The position numbers and the translations under genes were made by a program. From contig NC_090280.1 of the NCBI RefSeq assembly GCF_037392515.1, positions 19,902,618 through 19,966,617 of the forward strand: 64,000 nt of DNA, read 5' to 3'. Shown here piece after piece: positions 1-12,739 of the stretch (positions within the stretch are counted from its first letter, which is position 1; the number at the start of each line of letters is the position of its first letter). The notes under the pieces are model-generated. The model worked only from the letters and a program-made list of their open reading frames with translations. It did no database searches and was not told the origin of the DNA. This stretch comes from Haliotis asinina (taxonomy: Eukaryota > Mollusca > Gastropoda > Lepetellida > Haliotidae).

Positions 1-1530
1 CAGGACCAAAAGCGTGCGTTTGTATATGGATGGATAACTATATTCAGATATATTCTCTAATGCAAGTGATGCATGCCCTTCAGTTCAAGCACAGCCTTAA
101 CTACCGGAGGGCAAAATAAGGTAACGGATTTGATCGTAGCACCGCAAACATAATAGTCGTCGAAACAATGCAAGTTCAAGGTTCACAACAATGATGCCCC
201 AATCAAATATACATCTTTGAATGAATATCTTTCGTTCATGTAAGCATGTTACCAATCATCACAACTGATCTTCAGCAAGAGGCCGTATCAACTGATCAAA
301 TTTGATGACTTGTTTGATACATATCATATCCCAACTGAATAGACCGTTACTCATAGCGTTGATCACAGGATTGACTGGTCAAGACTCTACTATTTACAGA
401 CCGCCGCCATATAGCTCAATAATTGCTGAGAAAAGACAGGGAATAAAACCAGCAATAAATATGTTTTAACGAGTGTAACGTTCTTCTGCTTTGATTTAAG
501 GTACATCTATGTTAATTCGAGTTTTCACCTTGCCTACATTTTTGTCACACATTCAGAAGGTAAAGATCAACGCATATCGATCTGGATCCAAAGAAGACCC
601 TGGGGTGCTCGCAGCAAAGGATATTAGTCTGCAGCCAGCATCGGGGTCATAGTGTAGCTGTTTCATTGTTTGATTAACGTCATCGACATCAGATGCACTA
701 TATGCTTCATTAGGGCCTCATGGGCCCCTAATATTCAAAGGTGCTGAATTCTTATTGGCTCAGCGAGTGGCAGAATAGCTCATGAAGTGCTAACAGTTAG
801 ATGAACAATATTGCGCAATGTAGCTGCTCGCGTTTGATCTTTAAAGACGCGTAAAAAGATTCCTTGGGTCATCTTCCCTGACGTTAAAAGAATTTTCTTT
901 ACGATTCATCAAACTCTGGCTGGTAAACAATAAAGTAGGCTCCCCCAATGAGCCTGCTAGCTTGAGAATAGGTTGTGTTGATGTTCGCTGTATTATTCAT
1001 ACAATTCCAATTATATGACAGGTGACTGTTCAAGATGTAATTGCTGGTTAACACCTTGGTTCATATGAAGATACACAATTGCGGTATTGATACATGTTAT
1101 GAAATAATGTCTAGAGATTTTTTAAATGCTTTTAGGCGAAACATGATATTATAGAGTAATTGAGGACAGCAAAAATGAAGATTTTATTTATTTATCAATT
1201 TCGGAAAACCCGAAACACCTAATTATCAGCCCGTCAGGAATTAGCTGTTCGAGCATGAGCGGTTTCGTCTCGCTTCATTGAAACTTCAAGGCATTCACGT
1301 TACTGGTCAGCTCATCAGGTAATCATCCCATTATGTGGGTAGGAGCTGTGGGATTTAACACCTTCTGGAAGACCGTTTCTGTTGCAAAAAGTGTGGGGTT
1401 TGTATATGTGAAGCCATATTCACTTCTCCTGGGTTTGAAATTGTCTAATGCAAGTTTACGGCCTACGCCTTGTTGAGGTTATCCTACCAGTTATCAGTTA
1501 TACCCGCTGATATTCTTTGGTATAACTGGC
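1..1530. other. Intergenic, one SINE fragment
   Basis: No gene is recognisable here. The only identifiable element is a worn SINE-A fragment near 331-434. The rest is AT-rich sequence with no long open frames and no repeat that I can name. Confidence 0.5.
331..434 (+). repeat. SINE-A fragment (diverged)
   Basis: This matches the 3' half of the 267-bp SINE seen whole at 58505-58771, including the segment reading TTTACAGACCGCCGCCATAT. It is oriented so that the TCAC tail would lie to the right. It is strongly diverged and lacks the tail, so it is an old copy. Confidence 0.6.
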
Positions 1531-1537
1531 GTTGTGT

Positions 1538-1662
1538 CTCAATCACACACGCACTCACCCACGTACCTGCGCACTCACTCTCGTACCCACACACGCACGC
1601 ACTCTCTCTCTCTCTCTCTCTCGCACGCACGCACGCACGCACGCTCTCACGCACTACACCTG
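1538..1662. repeat. Microsatellite (CACA/CTCT/GCAC tracts)
   Basis: A mixed simple-sequence tract: ACTC/CACA-rich units, then an uninterrupted CT run near 1603-1621, then GCAC repeats. The histidine- and serine-rich open frames crossing it are by-products of the repeat and not genes. Confidence 0.85.
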
Positions 1663-2192
1663 ACTGCCGATGAGCTGCGTTTAATTGGATTAACGCTATC
1701 CACTCACGTCGTTAGAGCAATTAGTTATGGTATAGCTGGTGTACACCTGTCGCTACCTCACTCACACAACTTGTCATGGAATAAGCGATTCGTAAAAAAT
1801 ATTTGTATTTACACCTGGGAATACATACTTGGTTTACGATAGTAACGATACGTCACATTTCCAATTAACCGGTTTTGAGGAGTCCGTTAATCTTGGTTGA
1901 AAAGGACGCAAATGACGATTCTGCTTGCGTGGGGAGTAATACGTGTTGCAACAAATGGTGCAGCAAGTGTAAGATATGCGGGCATTGCGTGACAAAGCCT
2001 TTCTCCTTTGAAAAGAACCAATTGTTCTGCGTCATTAATTATGCATTTATAAATTATTTATCAGTTCTAAGGCTTAACGGTACAGTGGAGACTGTTATCG
2101 ATTGTGAACCTCAAGAAAAAGAGTTATTTAGTCATAAGATTTAATATATATGTATAGCTAAAACACTGAATGATAATGAGATGTCAGTTGAA
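1663..2192. other. Intergenic, no gene seen
   Basis: An 89-codon cysteine-containing open frame (1875-2144) lies here. It has no signal peptide, no family resemblance and no splice context, so I do not call it a gene. Confidence 0.5.
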
Positions 2193-2330
2193 TTGAATGA
2201 GCGAGTGAGTTTCGTTCAACACCGCAGTTGTATGGCGGCGGTCTGTAAACAATCGGGCCCGGACCACACAATCCAGTGATCAACAGCATCAGCATCGATC
2301 TAAGCAGTTTTGATGCGATGTGAGGGGCAC
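2193..2330 (-). repeat. SINE-A, 5'-truncated
   Basis: It begins with GAGCGAGTGAGTTT (the reverse of the TCAC tail) and continues through TATGGCGGCGGTCTGTAAAC and GATCAACAGCATCAGCATCG, both diagnostic of SINE-A. The part that is 5' in element orientation is missing. Divergence is moderate. Confidence 0.75.
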
Positions 2331-2872
2331 TGAGTATGTGGTTAAGTTTAGAGAACATGTGTTCCAGTCACGTGGGGCGTGATGCCGATCTCTGATGTCT
2401 ACCACACAGGAACGGGCATGACAGGGAGACGCGGGATTCGAACAAAGGGACGTAACTCCGCACCTTGAACGGCAACTCCTAACACGACCGGGTAACCCAT
2501 GCATTTGGAAGTCGCAAGTGCTGAAAGGCAGTATATTATCAATACTGACGCAATATTCCACATCGCAAAGGTGCGTTATTATTGATCTTCGTGCCAGACA
2601 GACAAATCAGTTATGACAGTGTACTATTGTAGTCCCCACTGTGCCGGGTTCAAGTGGAGCTTTTATACGATTTGCCATAGGACGATTGCACTACTATTAA
2701 CATAACAATGTGTCAATTACGGGTAAATTGCGCTATTTGTTTTGCCCTTCGAAAACACTTTGAGTTCTTTATTTTGTTTGGTTTGGTTTGGTCTTTTTTA
2801 CAACATCTTTTAACTCATGAATCACGTGTGTTTGTTTTCTGTGTTTTGGCATAAATGTACGCATGTCCGAGT

Positions 2873-3090
2873 GCGTGAATTTAGTTTTACACCGCTTTTA
2901 GCAATATTTCAGACACATCACGAATGGGCTTCGCACACCGTACCCATATTGGGAATCGAACACTAGTAACGGAGTATGGTTTTACGCCGCAATATTCCAG
3001 CAGTATCACGACGGGAGACACCAGACATGGGCATCACACGACGTACTCATGTGGGGATTCGAACCCTGATTCGAACGCTTTGACCATCGC
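2873..3090 (-). repeat. SINE-B (tRNA-derived), two partial copies
   Basis: Two head-to-tail partial copies of the second SINE family. The first starts near 2873 (TTTAGTTTTACACCGC) and the second near 2975 (TTTTACGCCGCAATATTCC). Each runs toward a tRNA-like promoter half containing GGGAATCGAACAC or GGGGATTCGAACCC, a B-box match in reverse. The intact architecture is seen at 18258-18422. Confidence 0.65.
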
Positions 3091-3491
3091 TAATCCTTTA
3101 ACTGAAGAAAATGATCAGTTTAGAGATTTTAAAATGATAGTGTTAACAAAATTAATTCAATTGCTTTAGAATCAGTTGTCTTTGAAGGTATTCTGAGGTA
3201 AAATTTCTAGTAATTTCTTGATGAAGGGACAAGAAACAGCCCAGAAACGTCAAAGAAGTTGTAAATACTATGTTACATCCAACTTCTAAATGCCCACCAA
3301 ACATCTGAGTAATTTCTTCTTGATAGACTGTGAGCACAAGTGTATGGGCAGACTTCCCAGGTTCCTTCAGGCTGACAAGGAACTTGTCAACAACAATCTT
3401 CTCATCGTTCAGCATATGGTTGTCTGATGATGTGTAACCTTTCGTCCATACACACAACACTGACCACCGCGACCACTGGTCAGTTACCATA

Positions 3492-3740
3492 GTGAGTGAG
3501 TGTAGTTTCACGCCACACTCAAGTAATATTCAAGCTATATGGCGGTAGTCTGTAAATAATTGAATCTGGATCAGACATTCCACTGATCAATACCATGAGT
3601 ATCGGTCTGCGCAATTGAGAATCGATGACATGTGTCAACCAAGTCAGCGAACCTGACCACCCAAGCCTGTTATTCGCCTCTTATAAGCATAGTCGCCTTT
3701 GGTTGCTGAAGACCTATTCTACCCCGGATCTTCACGGGTC
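3492..3740 (-). repeat. SINE-A, near full length, diverged
   Basis: It runs from GTGAGTGAGTGTAGTTTC to CTTCACGGGTC, covering essentially the whole 267-bp family unit with small internal deletions and perhaps 15% substitutions by eye. It is older than the copies at 26610 and 58505. Confidence 0.8.
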
Positions 3741-4727
3741 TGCAGTATTGTGAGAAACGACAGTGGTTCCATATATAGGTTGTGCACTGTTAAGATATTT
3801 CACCTCTCTGTTTTTTCTGAGAACGTCATCATTTTGTATAGGATACACCCCTCCTCATGCATCAAGGGCAGGCGAAGAAGCTCTCAATAGCATTGCTAGC
3901 ATAAGTATATTTGCTTAATAGTTTATTTTCGATTAGTTCCTCGAGATTTCTGTTTTTAAATCAACTTGAATTAAAGTAAAGACGAGAAAGCAATCAAACG
4001 TTACGATATATGACTGGAAATAAACCTTTTCAAAGAAATCTGAAGTAACGAGAAAATATTTTTAAAGGAAACTGTAACCAGAGTAATGAGACCAGCTTCA
4101 CGTTTCGAAAAGAGACATTACAACAAAACATTTTTGCTAACACCCATGAAAACTGATGAAGTACAGCTACGTATCTCTACCCCGTCGTTTCAGTTACACA
4201 ACGTTAACCGGAGCCTATAAAATGATTCATTCGAAAGGATCACCCATAGTGAACCATGGTTGGACCGGCCTATGTGAAGCTTAAATATATAAATACATAT
4301 TAAATATATTTTCCAAATATTGAGCTGCGTTCATGTTCATATAACTATAACAATATTTCGTATGCATCAGTTCCCATCTATAAGTTTGTGGTGATAAATT
4401 GATTCTATGTTTTATTTTTTTTTAAGTTGTCTGTGCGTCGCAATAACGTTTGCCCCTGACCAAACACGTAAAACCCCCTCATTTTTCAAGAAGGCTATGT
4501 GAAGCGCTCCTAAAATCAACAACTCGGTCCCAGACACAGAAATCACGATATAATATGATCCCTCTCTCAAAAACTTTCTCAATATGCGCACGTATAAACG
4601 TTTACATCACTGTAGCAAAAAGTGACTCCACACCCTTTACACACGATTTCAATGAGGTAACCCACTAAGAGTGTAGTTTGATTTAAACGAATTTAAACCT
4701 CCAGTAAGCTTGGACAAAGTACTGTGA
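3741..4727. other. Intergenic, nothing recognised
   Basis: No coding exon, RNA gene or known repeat is recognised. A roughly 45-bp stretch at 4335-4385 recurs in diverged form at 4965-5012, flanking the next repeat. Confidence 0.45.
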
Positions 4728-4975
4728 CTATATGTCCCCCTCCAGCCAGCTGTGAACTGGGTACCTCGTGGGATGAGACAGCCACAATAAACTCAGTGCG
4801 CCTAGTGGCAGCAAGAGTTGTATACTCCCTAGGGTGTTGCGACTGATGATGTGACGCTGAGACGGACATCCAGTGATCGAGGGAAACAAATACCAGCGCC
4901 TTGAGCAAGCAGTAGTTGCATGGATATGTGCGCCATATGAACATCCAATAATAAAAGTAATACAAACAACTATAA
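4728..4975 (+). repeat. SINE-like dispersed repeat with AAT-type tail
   Basis: It contains GTGAACTGGGTACCTCGTGG, the segment CCAGTGATCGAGGGAAACAA and a terminal CCAATAATAAAAGTAAT. I recall this body and tail from tRNA-derived SINEs that are widespread in marine invertebrates. The promoter head is not recognisable here. It differs from the TCAC-tailed SINEs elsewhere in the window, so a different LINE probably mobilised it. Confidence 0.5.
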
Positions 4976-5109
4976 CAGTAATTCACATACATTAGTTCCC
5001 ATCTATAATATCTCTACTCATAATCTAGATCTGGGCAGAAAGATAAATAGATAGCATTTGAAGCACACTGTTTCATGGACTAGCGACTTTTATTAATAAT
5101 CAACGCCAC

Positions 5110-5960
5110 TGCCACTGGTTGGAAGATAACAGTATCCTTGCTGATCAACACAACGGATTCCGAGCATACCGTGGAACTCAAGAACACATCTATGGTCTAT
5201 ACACAGTTATCAACAATAGAAAACAATCACAATCGTTTGCATGTTTTATCAATATAAAGAAAGCGTTCGATAGTGTGGATCGACAGTGCCTGTGGTATAA
5301 ACTTCAACAACTTGGTATACCAGGTAAATTCTTAAAAGCTGTAGGAGCAATGTGTGACAGCACGAGTCAAAGTGTCCGTGTCAACAACGCTTTAACGGAG
5401 TCAGTCCCAGTATTATCAGGTGTACGACAGGGCTATGTTTTATCGCCACCTCTATTTTCCATCTAATTTATGATAATGACCTAATGACGGAAATCAAGAA
5501 CTTGTGCTGCAATATTAGAACCGACAATAACACGTTGAGAATTTTACTATACACAGATGACATTGCTATAATGGCTGAAAACGAATATTGTCTCCGACAT
5601 ATGATGGATTGTGTTGCAAACTGATGCTAGAGATGGCGATCAAAAAGCAGCGTAAAGAAAACGAAAGAAAAACAAAACGAAAGCATTTGGCTTCAAGAAC
5701 ATACTAACCTCAGTTGTACAGCTGATGAAATTGCAAAGTCAGCAAATAGAATTCTCGGCGTAATAATGTATACATTCAAGTCTGCTGGTGGAATGGCGCA
5801 CAAGGTTTTTACTCCGTTATAGAGCAACCAGGTTGAACCGATACTTTCATATGATTCCGCTATATGGGTTTCACCGGCATCAAAGTTGTACCGAATACAG
5901 CCTGTCGTTTCTTCTTTGACATGGCTATGATTACACAATGCCACTATGCCATTGTGGTAA
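5110..5960 (+). pseudogene. LINE reverse transcriptase fossil
   Basis: A 115-codon frame (5119-5466) reads as the fingers/palm of a non-LTR reverse transcriptase: QHNGF, then FINIKKAFDSVDR (motif A, with K where D is usual just before KAFD), then SGVRQGYVLSPPLF (motif B). After a stop and frame changes, LYTDDIAIMAEN (motif C, YxDD class) follows near 5550-5580. Sequence resembling the thumb and post-RT region (ANRILGVIMYTFKSAGGMAH and an ACRFF segment) runs on to about 5960. Several stops and frame changes make it dead, and no 5' part, 3' end or target duplication is visible. The clade is not determined. Confidence 0.75.
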
Positions 5961-6074
5961 TGTGTATTCATAGCTTACGGTCGTGGGAGCCGTGCCCGTC
6001 TACACTTATCAGAGGGGTATACAAAGTACACAGTCTACACTACCAGTTGTCCGACTTTCATTTTTGTGGATCAA

Positions 6075-6165
6075 GTCGCGGTGGCTGTGCGGGTTAGGCG
6101 GCTGACGTTTTGAGCTGGCATAGGTTCCTTACTGTGAGGGTGCGGGTTCGAATCCCGGAGAGGAC
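6075..6165 (+). repeat. tRNA-derived SINE head (type C)
   Basis: A tRNA-like segment with GCGGTGGCTGTGCGGGTTA as a possible A box and a perfect B box GGTTCGAATCCC about 55 bp further on. The sequence does not fold into a convincing complete cloverleaf and no anticodon stem is clear, so I read it as the promoter head of a SINE and not a functional tRNA. A degenerate relative may lie at 50311-50380. Confidence 0.5.
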
Positions 6166-6905
6166 TCAACCAGAAACGTACTAGAATTTGTAATGTAGTG
6201 TAGAAAGTGTAATCCCAAGTATGACACATGTTACATTTGACCACTTTCTAAATGACATTGTGTAATCATACGTACCTATCGCTTATTCAAGCAGTCACTC
6301 TCTGCTGAATATCATTTCTGTAAAAACTATTCTTAATCGCTCTTCAGCAAGTTACGATGCGGATCATTAACTCTGTAACTCCATTAGAAAATCGCACATG
6401 CCAATTTTGTAATGGTAACTCTTTATAGTATGAGGTAATTTTATTTTGTTGAGTTATATTATGAAATCAGATATGGCATCTTTAATACACTCTCCAATGC
6501 CTTATCTTCAGTTGATAAAGTCATTTACATATTTAGGAGATAAGCAACATATGTTGGCCAATTTCCGGTGTTATTGATTATTTGAAGCACGGGAATGCAT
6601 TTGGAACCGACGGGATTTACTGTCTGCACTCGTTTACATCGAGTATGGGTACAGCTTTGAAGTGTCATCAGCTGTCCGTTTCAGCTGGTTCCCATTGTCG
6701 CATCTGGAGTTGCTAATTTGTGACGTCATTCTGACGTTACGTCACAATATAATTTGAATGCAGTCACTACTGTTGATGACACAACTAAACAATCGTTTGC
6801 GATGTTTCTACGTGTCAATACGCAGTGAACAGTCTTGCAGTTTCCTGAATCTAATACCATTTGATCATGTTTTTCAACCTATCAGATTGCAGAACACAGT
6901 GACGT
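6166..6905. other. Intergenic, nothing recognised
   Basis: AT-rich unique-looking sequence with no long open frame and no identifiable repeat. Confidence 0.45.
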
Positions 6906-7151
6906 TTGGTTTACAATGTCTAACGAATGCCATGTAAAATTCAAGTCACATATTTTGGTTTACAATGTCCAACGAATGCCATGTAAAATTCAAGTCACAT
7001 ATTTTGGTTTACAATGTCCAACGAATGTCATATAAAATTCAAGTCACATATTTTGGTTTACAATGTCCAACGAATGCCATGTAAAATTCACGTCACATAT
7101 CTTGGTTTACAATGTCCAACGAATGCCATGTAAAATTCAAGTCACATATTC
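6906..7151. repeat. 49-bp tandem repeat, five copies
   Basis: Units begin TTGGTTTACAATGTCCAACG and repeat at 6906, 6955, 7004, 7053 and 7102. The copies differ from one another by only a few substitutions. It is a young minisatellite. The unit contains no open frame or obvious dyad. Confidence 0.95.
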
Positions 7152-8364
7152 AATAAACGTGTAAATAACTGGTAATTGATCCACGATGTGTTGCCACACG
7201 GACATACCTTTAACAATGCATTTCAGTAGTTAGGTAAATACTGTCACATCGCTCCATAACATATTGAGATCATTAGAAACATATGGCGAAGCGATACCCA
7301 TGACTGCACACCTCCATGCTCCACTACCTCCTCAGTCCAGGATTGATTACGGCAACAGTTTGCTTAATGTCAACATGAGATAAGACCTGCTCATGAAACT
7401 TGGGAGAGTTCAAATGCCTCTGTTTGCCCTTTTCATCTGTGCGAGAAAACATCGAATGTAACCCCAATATTGATGAATCTGCATCTCCCAGTACAAGCTA
7501 CAACAGAGTTCAAAGTTTTGTCCCTGGCCTATAGCTGCACCAGTATATCTTCTCCAGAGATATACTTCAAGCAAAAACCTGAGACCCAAGGATCAACATC
7601 TCTGTGTTCCTTATCTCTGTTACTGTCTTTATTTGGATATCAAAATCTCTAGCTGTCATGAAACTAGCTGTCCTCTCTTGACCAAGTAATACCCTTGATT
7701 CCTGCGCGTTTATCAACCACAACGGTTGGAAAATAGTTCATAATAAATGCACTTGTTATTACTACACCATCACATAATCGATCTGCTTCCTATACACAAC
7801 AGTTGGCGTGACGTTCGCCGCTCCGACGCCACGTTCGCGCTTTTCCGACAGTAAATAAAAGTGATTCGTTGTTAAACATAACCCTAATACATCGTTTCTA
7901 GTTCCAGAGCAGGTGCCCTTGTGCCCAATGTAGACGTTAATTTACCTATATCCAAACTGTCTGGCATGAAGATGGACAGAGCGCAAGTTGTTGCGTATGG
8001 GCTTGGCAGTTACTGTTTGACACTGTGATCGTAATCCGATTAATCAAAAACCAAGTCAAATGAGGTTGCTAAATTTGGTTGTATTCGACATGTGACGTAA
8101 TAAGCAGCCGTCCAGATGTTTTAACTCTCGAGAGACCTATTCCAGACCACGCCATGTGCACGTTCACATTCAACATTAGTAAGGAGTTGCATGGGAAGTG
8201 TTTATCTCTCTAGGACTGTTAACGTGCATATTATGCACATGAAATTGTGTTCACGTGACCACACACATGCACAGCGTCAGTTTTACATACAAGAGTGTTT
8301 TGCAAGGGTTAATATAAATTTATAACAGGAAACATCGAACGATAAAGTGATGTCTACTTAAGTG
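7152..8364. other. Intergenic, nothing recognised
   Basis: No coding exon, RNA gene or known repeat found by eye. Confidence 0.45.
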
Positions 8365-8583
8365 ATTGACTGGGTTTCGTTTCACGCTGCACTCAGCAAT
8401 ATTCTGTAAATAATCGAGTCTGGATCAGACACTCCAATGATCTACATCATGAGCATCGATCTGCAAGTGGGATACAATGGCGCGTCAAGCAATCCAGTGA
8501 GCCTGACCACCCGATCTCTTTAGTTGCCTCTTACGAGAAGCATGGGTTCCTGAAGACCTATTCTAACCCGGACCTTCAAGGTC
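8365..8583 (-). repeat. SINE-A, diverged
   Basis: It carries the SINE-A order: CACTCAGCAATATTC, TGTAAATAATCGAGTCTGGA, GAGCATCGATCTGC, CCTGACCACCCGATC, CTTCAAGGTCT. It has a roughly 20-bp deletion in the ATATGGCGG segment and many substitutions. Confidence 0.8.
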
Positions 8584-8867
8584 TAAGGTGAAAGGAAGAA
8601 ACGCACATGCTTCGAATTATCCGATGTTCGACAAGTGACGGCATGTGACGTCACATGTAGCCATCTCTGGCGTGGTCGTCCTCACGTGAGGCTCTGAGAT
8701 GTTATACCCGATTAAGGTATTTTTGTCCTCAGGTTACTTGATCTCTTGTACAGTCACACCTGGGTCCTGACAGTAGCCAGTGGCGTTGTTTCAAGAGAAT
8801 TCCATTCCGTTATCCCATGTGTTACATTTCCTCAGTCTAGGGCAATACATACTGAAATACGCAATCG

Positions 8868-8984
8868 TCACGATATGGCTGCAATACTGCCGATGTGACG
8901 TTAAATATTAACTCACTCACTCACTCGCTCACTCACTCACTCACTCACTCACTCACTCACTCACTCACTCACTCACTCACTCAC
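8868..8984 (+). repeat. LINE 3' end with long TCAC tail
   Basis: Sequence from CACGATATGGCTGCAATAC through CGATGTGACGTTAAATATTA matches the last ~45 bp of the LINE at 33606-39340 (reverse strand there). A tract of about 18 near-perfect TCAC units (8912-8984) follows directly. It is an extremely 5'-truncated LINE copy whose tail has expanded into a microsatellite. Confidence 0.75.
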
Positions 8985-10189
8985 CCACTCACTGAAACAC
9001 GCAAACTGACATTGTAATATATCGCAATACGAACATTTTGGCAAAACCCAACCCCAGTTAGAATAGGTCTCCAAGAAACTGATGCTGAAGATGGCGCTCT
9101 CTAGACTCCAAAACAGTTTTAGTGAGATTCAGCCAAGTACAAAGGCAAGAAATCCTTATATGATTTCTTACTCTGCTTATAATCTGGAATCACGGACAAT
9201 GTCAGTCTGTCGGCTTACATACTACCATTTACATATCGTACCATGTTACGATACAGAAATGGGCCCCATACTTTACATGCATGTCGGAATTGAATCCAGG
9301 GCCTAGATTTCTTGGCGAACAGATTGTCGTAAGTTAATGTTAATGTTCTTTCGACCACCCTAGTGCTAAGAGAGCTTCGAAATCCAGTAATTGCTAAATA
9401 TTCATTTGCTTAACAAGGCCACGGGAAAGTCATGTCCATGACTCAAAACGTCAAAAATGTTCATTGATTAACTCGATGATTAATATTTGTTAACAGCTGG
9501 TTTACATTGAAACTAGCATCGATTAAAGTTCATGTAATGGTATAAACGGCCAGCAACGAAATAGGCACGCTAACGATCAGATACACATCCAACAGCTTTG
9601 GCAAACTGCACATGCATGGCACATGTGTATGGCGTCGGACATGTGATCCAAGCATTTGTCTCAATCACACCGCTGTTGCTCAAAGTGATATATGGTTAAT
9701 TATATTACATTTATGAATATTATTAAGAAATTATAATTACATGTCATATAGGCATCTGGATCAACAATTGTGCTAAACTAACGGCTTGTCTCTGAAACTG
9801 TATACTATTTAGAGACACTGGCATAATTAAGCGATTGTGCACTACATAGCTGTATTGTGACACTTTATGATTCGGGGAGTGTAAACGAGTATAACAAATG
9901 GCCATTACATGATTTAGGTGTTACGAGAGTGTTTTCTGTAATTTGTATTATTATTGATTAAGTGATAGTTATTACCGAATCACATTCCGTATCACGGTCT
10001 TGTTTGCTCAGTACATAATATTGAATATTTTAGACTTGTCAGTGTTATGTTTTGCTGGTTCATTTCTTACACCTTTTGTCACGGTACATTATTAATGTAC
10101 CACATGCTCGGAGTGAGTGTGGGTTAAAATTTAAAGTCAATTTGGCAATATTAGAGAGATGACGTGACTGAAACAATAAATACATGTTT
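8985..10189. other. Intergenic, nothing recognised
   Basis: No coding exon or RNA gene seen. A 74-codon open frame at 9082-9306 has no recognisable family. Confidence 0.45.
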
Positions 10190-10560
10190 TATAGAATATA
10201 GCACCAAAGGACAGTAAAGCAACTATAGCATATTATAGTCTGGGATTTTAAACTAATGTGTAACGTAAATGTGTAGACGTTTGTAGGGCGTTACAACTAA
10301 AAGATGGGCTATAGACTGCCTGCAACTGAAGGTAAACCATTCAAGGGATCAGGCCGACTTGCAGTGTCTTTGCTGCGTAGCAGCGTGCACGGACCTCTGC
10401 GGTTCATCATCCCTTCAGCGACTAGCGATTGTAGTCAACTCTAGCCATAATTTAAATTCCAAGAATACTACCTGGAATGTTTTTTTTACTTACGTACCCC
10501 GACAGTATAACAATAATTTTTACAATACTTCAAATACTCGTGCAACCTGGGTCTATTAGA
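10190..10560 (-). repeat. LINE 3'-UTR fragment (old)
   Basis: Diverged matches, in order, to the 3' untranslated region of the 33606-39340 LINE: GGACAGTAAAGCAACTATAG, GGGCTATAGACTGCC, CATCCCTTCAGCGACTAGCG, ACTTACGTACCCCGACAG. The terminal tail is not preserved. Confidence 0.65.
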
Positions 10561-12739
10561 CACCATTGCCATTAATGTAATCTATGTTAAAAGCACCGTG
10601 AGTGCTAAAATATATATTAAAATAAGTAAATATACATTGCTAAACCTTCGGAAAACAACATCAATGAAAATAATATTTGAGTATGGAGTGGTCGGTAGTC
10701 TAATTTTACACTGAAGATTGATTTGAACTAGATAATTAATTGACGTTTGTGTTCAAATGTTTAATCAGGACACTTATGAACATATGTTGGGTACAGAGGT
10801 TTCAGAACCCTGTATCTTATTAAATATTTCCCGATTTCGAGTTATATAGACTTTTGTCATATAAATATCAGTCAAAGTACGGATACTACTCCTGAAGCAT
10901 GGGGATCAAACAATCAATCTGATCACGACTAAAAGAGATATGTGCAGCGAAGGTGGACAAGGACTGCAGAACATAATGTCCAATTCAGTATTTGCAACAG
11001 TTCCGACAGACGATAGATCTTCTTTAGATCTGAAGGACTTGAATCAGAAGTTCCCCTTTGAGCAAACACTAGGCGTTCAGTCTGATACTGTCTGTAACTT
11101 TAGTTACTCAAGAATCAAGCTCTAACAGGAAGAGGTGTCCGATGGACCTCTTCAGATTCCTCGCGTCAGTTGTGATGGTGGGCAAAGCCATACGTCAGCA
11201 AATATGTCATTACAGTACAGACTGGGACGATCCATTAAATGGTGAACTCAAATCAAAGTGAACTGAATTTGTATCATCGTGACGCACTTACAAACTATAT
11301 TATTATCTTGGAGATGTAAAACAGGTAGCAGTCAACATCTAAACACAATGTAGGCTAGATCTGTGATTTGTTTGTTTTTGTTTTTGTCAGCCCCGGTCTA
11401 GTCAGACAGAAGAGAGACCTAACACTTTCGACTGAATCTATGATGGGAACGGAAGACAAGATGGCCTTACTTTAAGGGACCAGTTATCTATACAAGTGGT
11501 TTATTATGACGTTACAAAGTGGTATTTAGGTGGATGTAATGCCAGTCCATCAGTTTAAACAGGATGCATCTGTCTTGTCTTGACAAACAGACTTTATTCG
11601 GTAACATAGGTCATGTGACACATGTTACAATGAAATTAAGAATAACATTTTACTCTGGATCTTCTTGACATAAACATATATTATATAAATAGTCTAAGTG
11701 ATTTTAATAACAGTTTCATTTTTGCAACTGAGTATATCTGGCAAAGGTAACTGGCCAATGAATACATTTGCGAGTTCTGCAATATAATGAAATGGTAAGT
11801 CGTTATTGTATTCATATACAACGAAAATATCATCTCCCGTCTCAATGAGACCATTACTACAGTAATCACAAATGCCATTTTGAAAATCTACTTTATTCTT
11901 TCATAACATATTAACTTTGAAATTGTGCAAATTTATTTTTAATTTACAAAAAGCATTTATCTAAGAATCTAATATATATGATTCAACGTTAAGTAAAGAT
12001 TTCACATTTGAGTAATGCTCTAGCTATTTTGATGACCAGTCTGTAGGTGTTTAGAAGACCAGTCTTGTTCACTAAAATCTTGTGATCTTTCACCAAACCG
12101 GTGCATAAGAATTCTTGCATCACCAACACTTTGGTAATTCCTTATATGTGAAAAACCATGGACACATACAACATTTTGAATTTTCGAAAAAACAAAAGTT
12201 ATAAAATAACCCGGATAAACATGTTACAAAGGACTTTGCATCGAAGTTGATGTCATGTATCGCGTGCATTTTGTGCGCAATGAGCTTACACACTTTTTAA
12301 ATGCTTTGCGACACCTTTTTCACTCATCCAAGATAACGCCCGTCCGTCGTTTTGTAACAGATTCCCTGTGGCAACAGAAAATTACACACTGGCCAACTGT
12401 TTTTTTCCGGACGGGGGCAGACATTTGAACATAATAGGCCTGAAGAGAGATGCGCCAGGCCAACTTTCCGGTGTCCTTTGCAGTAATTAAATCCAACTAG
12501 CATTGTTTCGACAGTACGGGGTCGTCTCGGCTCATGACGAGTTCACCAGAGTAAGTTCTAGCTCATGGTTTTATAAACGAGTTCACCAGATGTTAAGAAA
12601 TCTGAAGCGTGTAGCATGTCATACTGTCAGGAAAAGACTTAACAAAGCCAAAGGGCCATTTGACATATAAAGAATTATGTTCATAAGTAATAAAGAATTA
12701 TGTTCATATAGACTTGAATCTCATTACAATGTAATAATG
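10561..12739. other. Intergenic, nothing recognised
   Basis: Long AT-rich stretch. The short open frames (at most 66 codons) show no family signal. No SINE or LINE segment was recognised. Confidence 0.45.

Noticed and set aside
1470-1842. Overlapping His/Ser/Thr-rich open frames
   Set aside because: They coincide with the CACA/CTCT/GCAC microsatellite and have no other support.
1875-2144. 89-codon cysteine-containing frame
   Set aside because: No signal peptide, no known cysteine framework, no flanking exon signals.
6075-6165. Functional tRNA gene
   Set aside because: The B box is perfect but the acceptor and anticodon stems do not form convincingly. It is more likely a SINE head.
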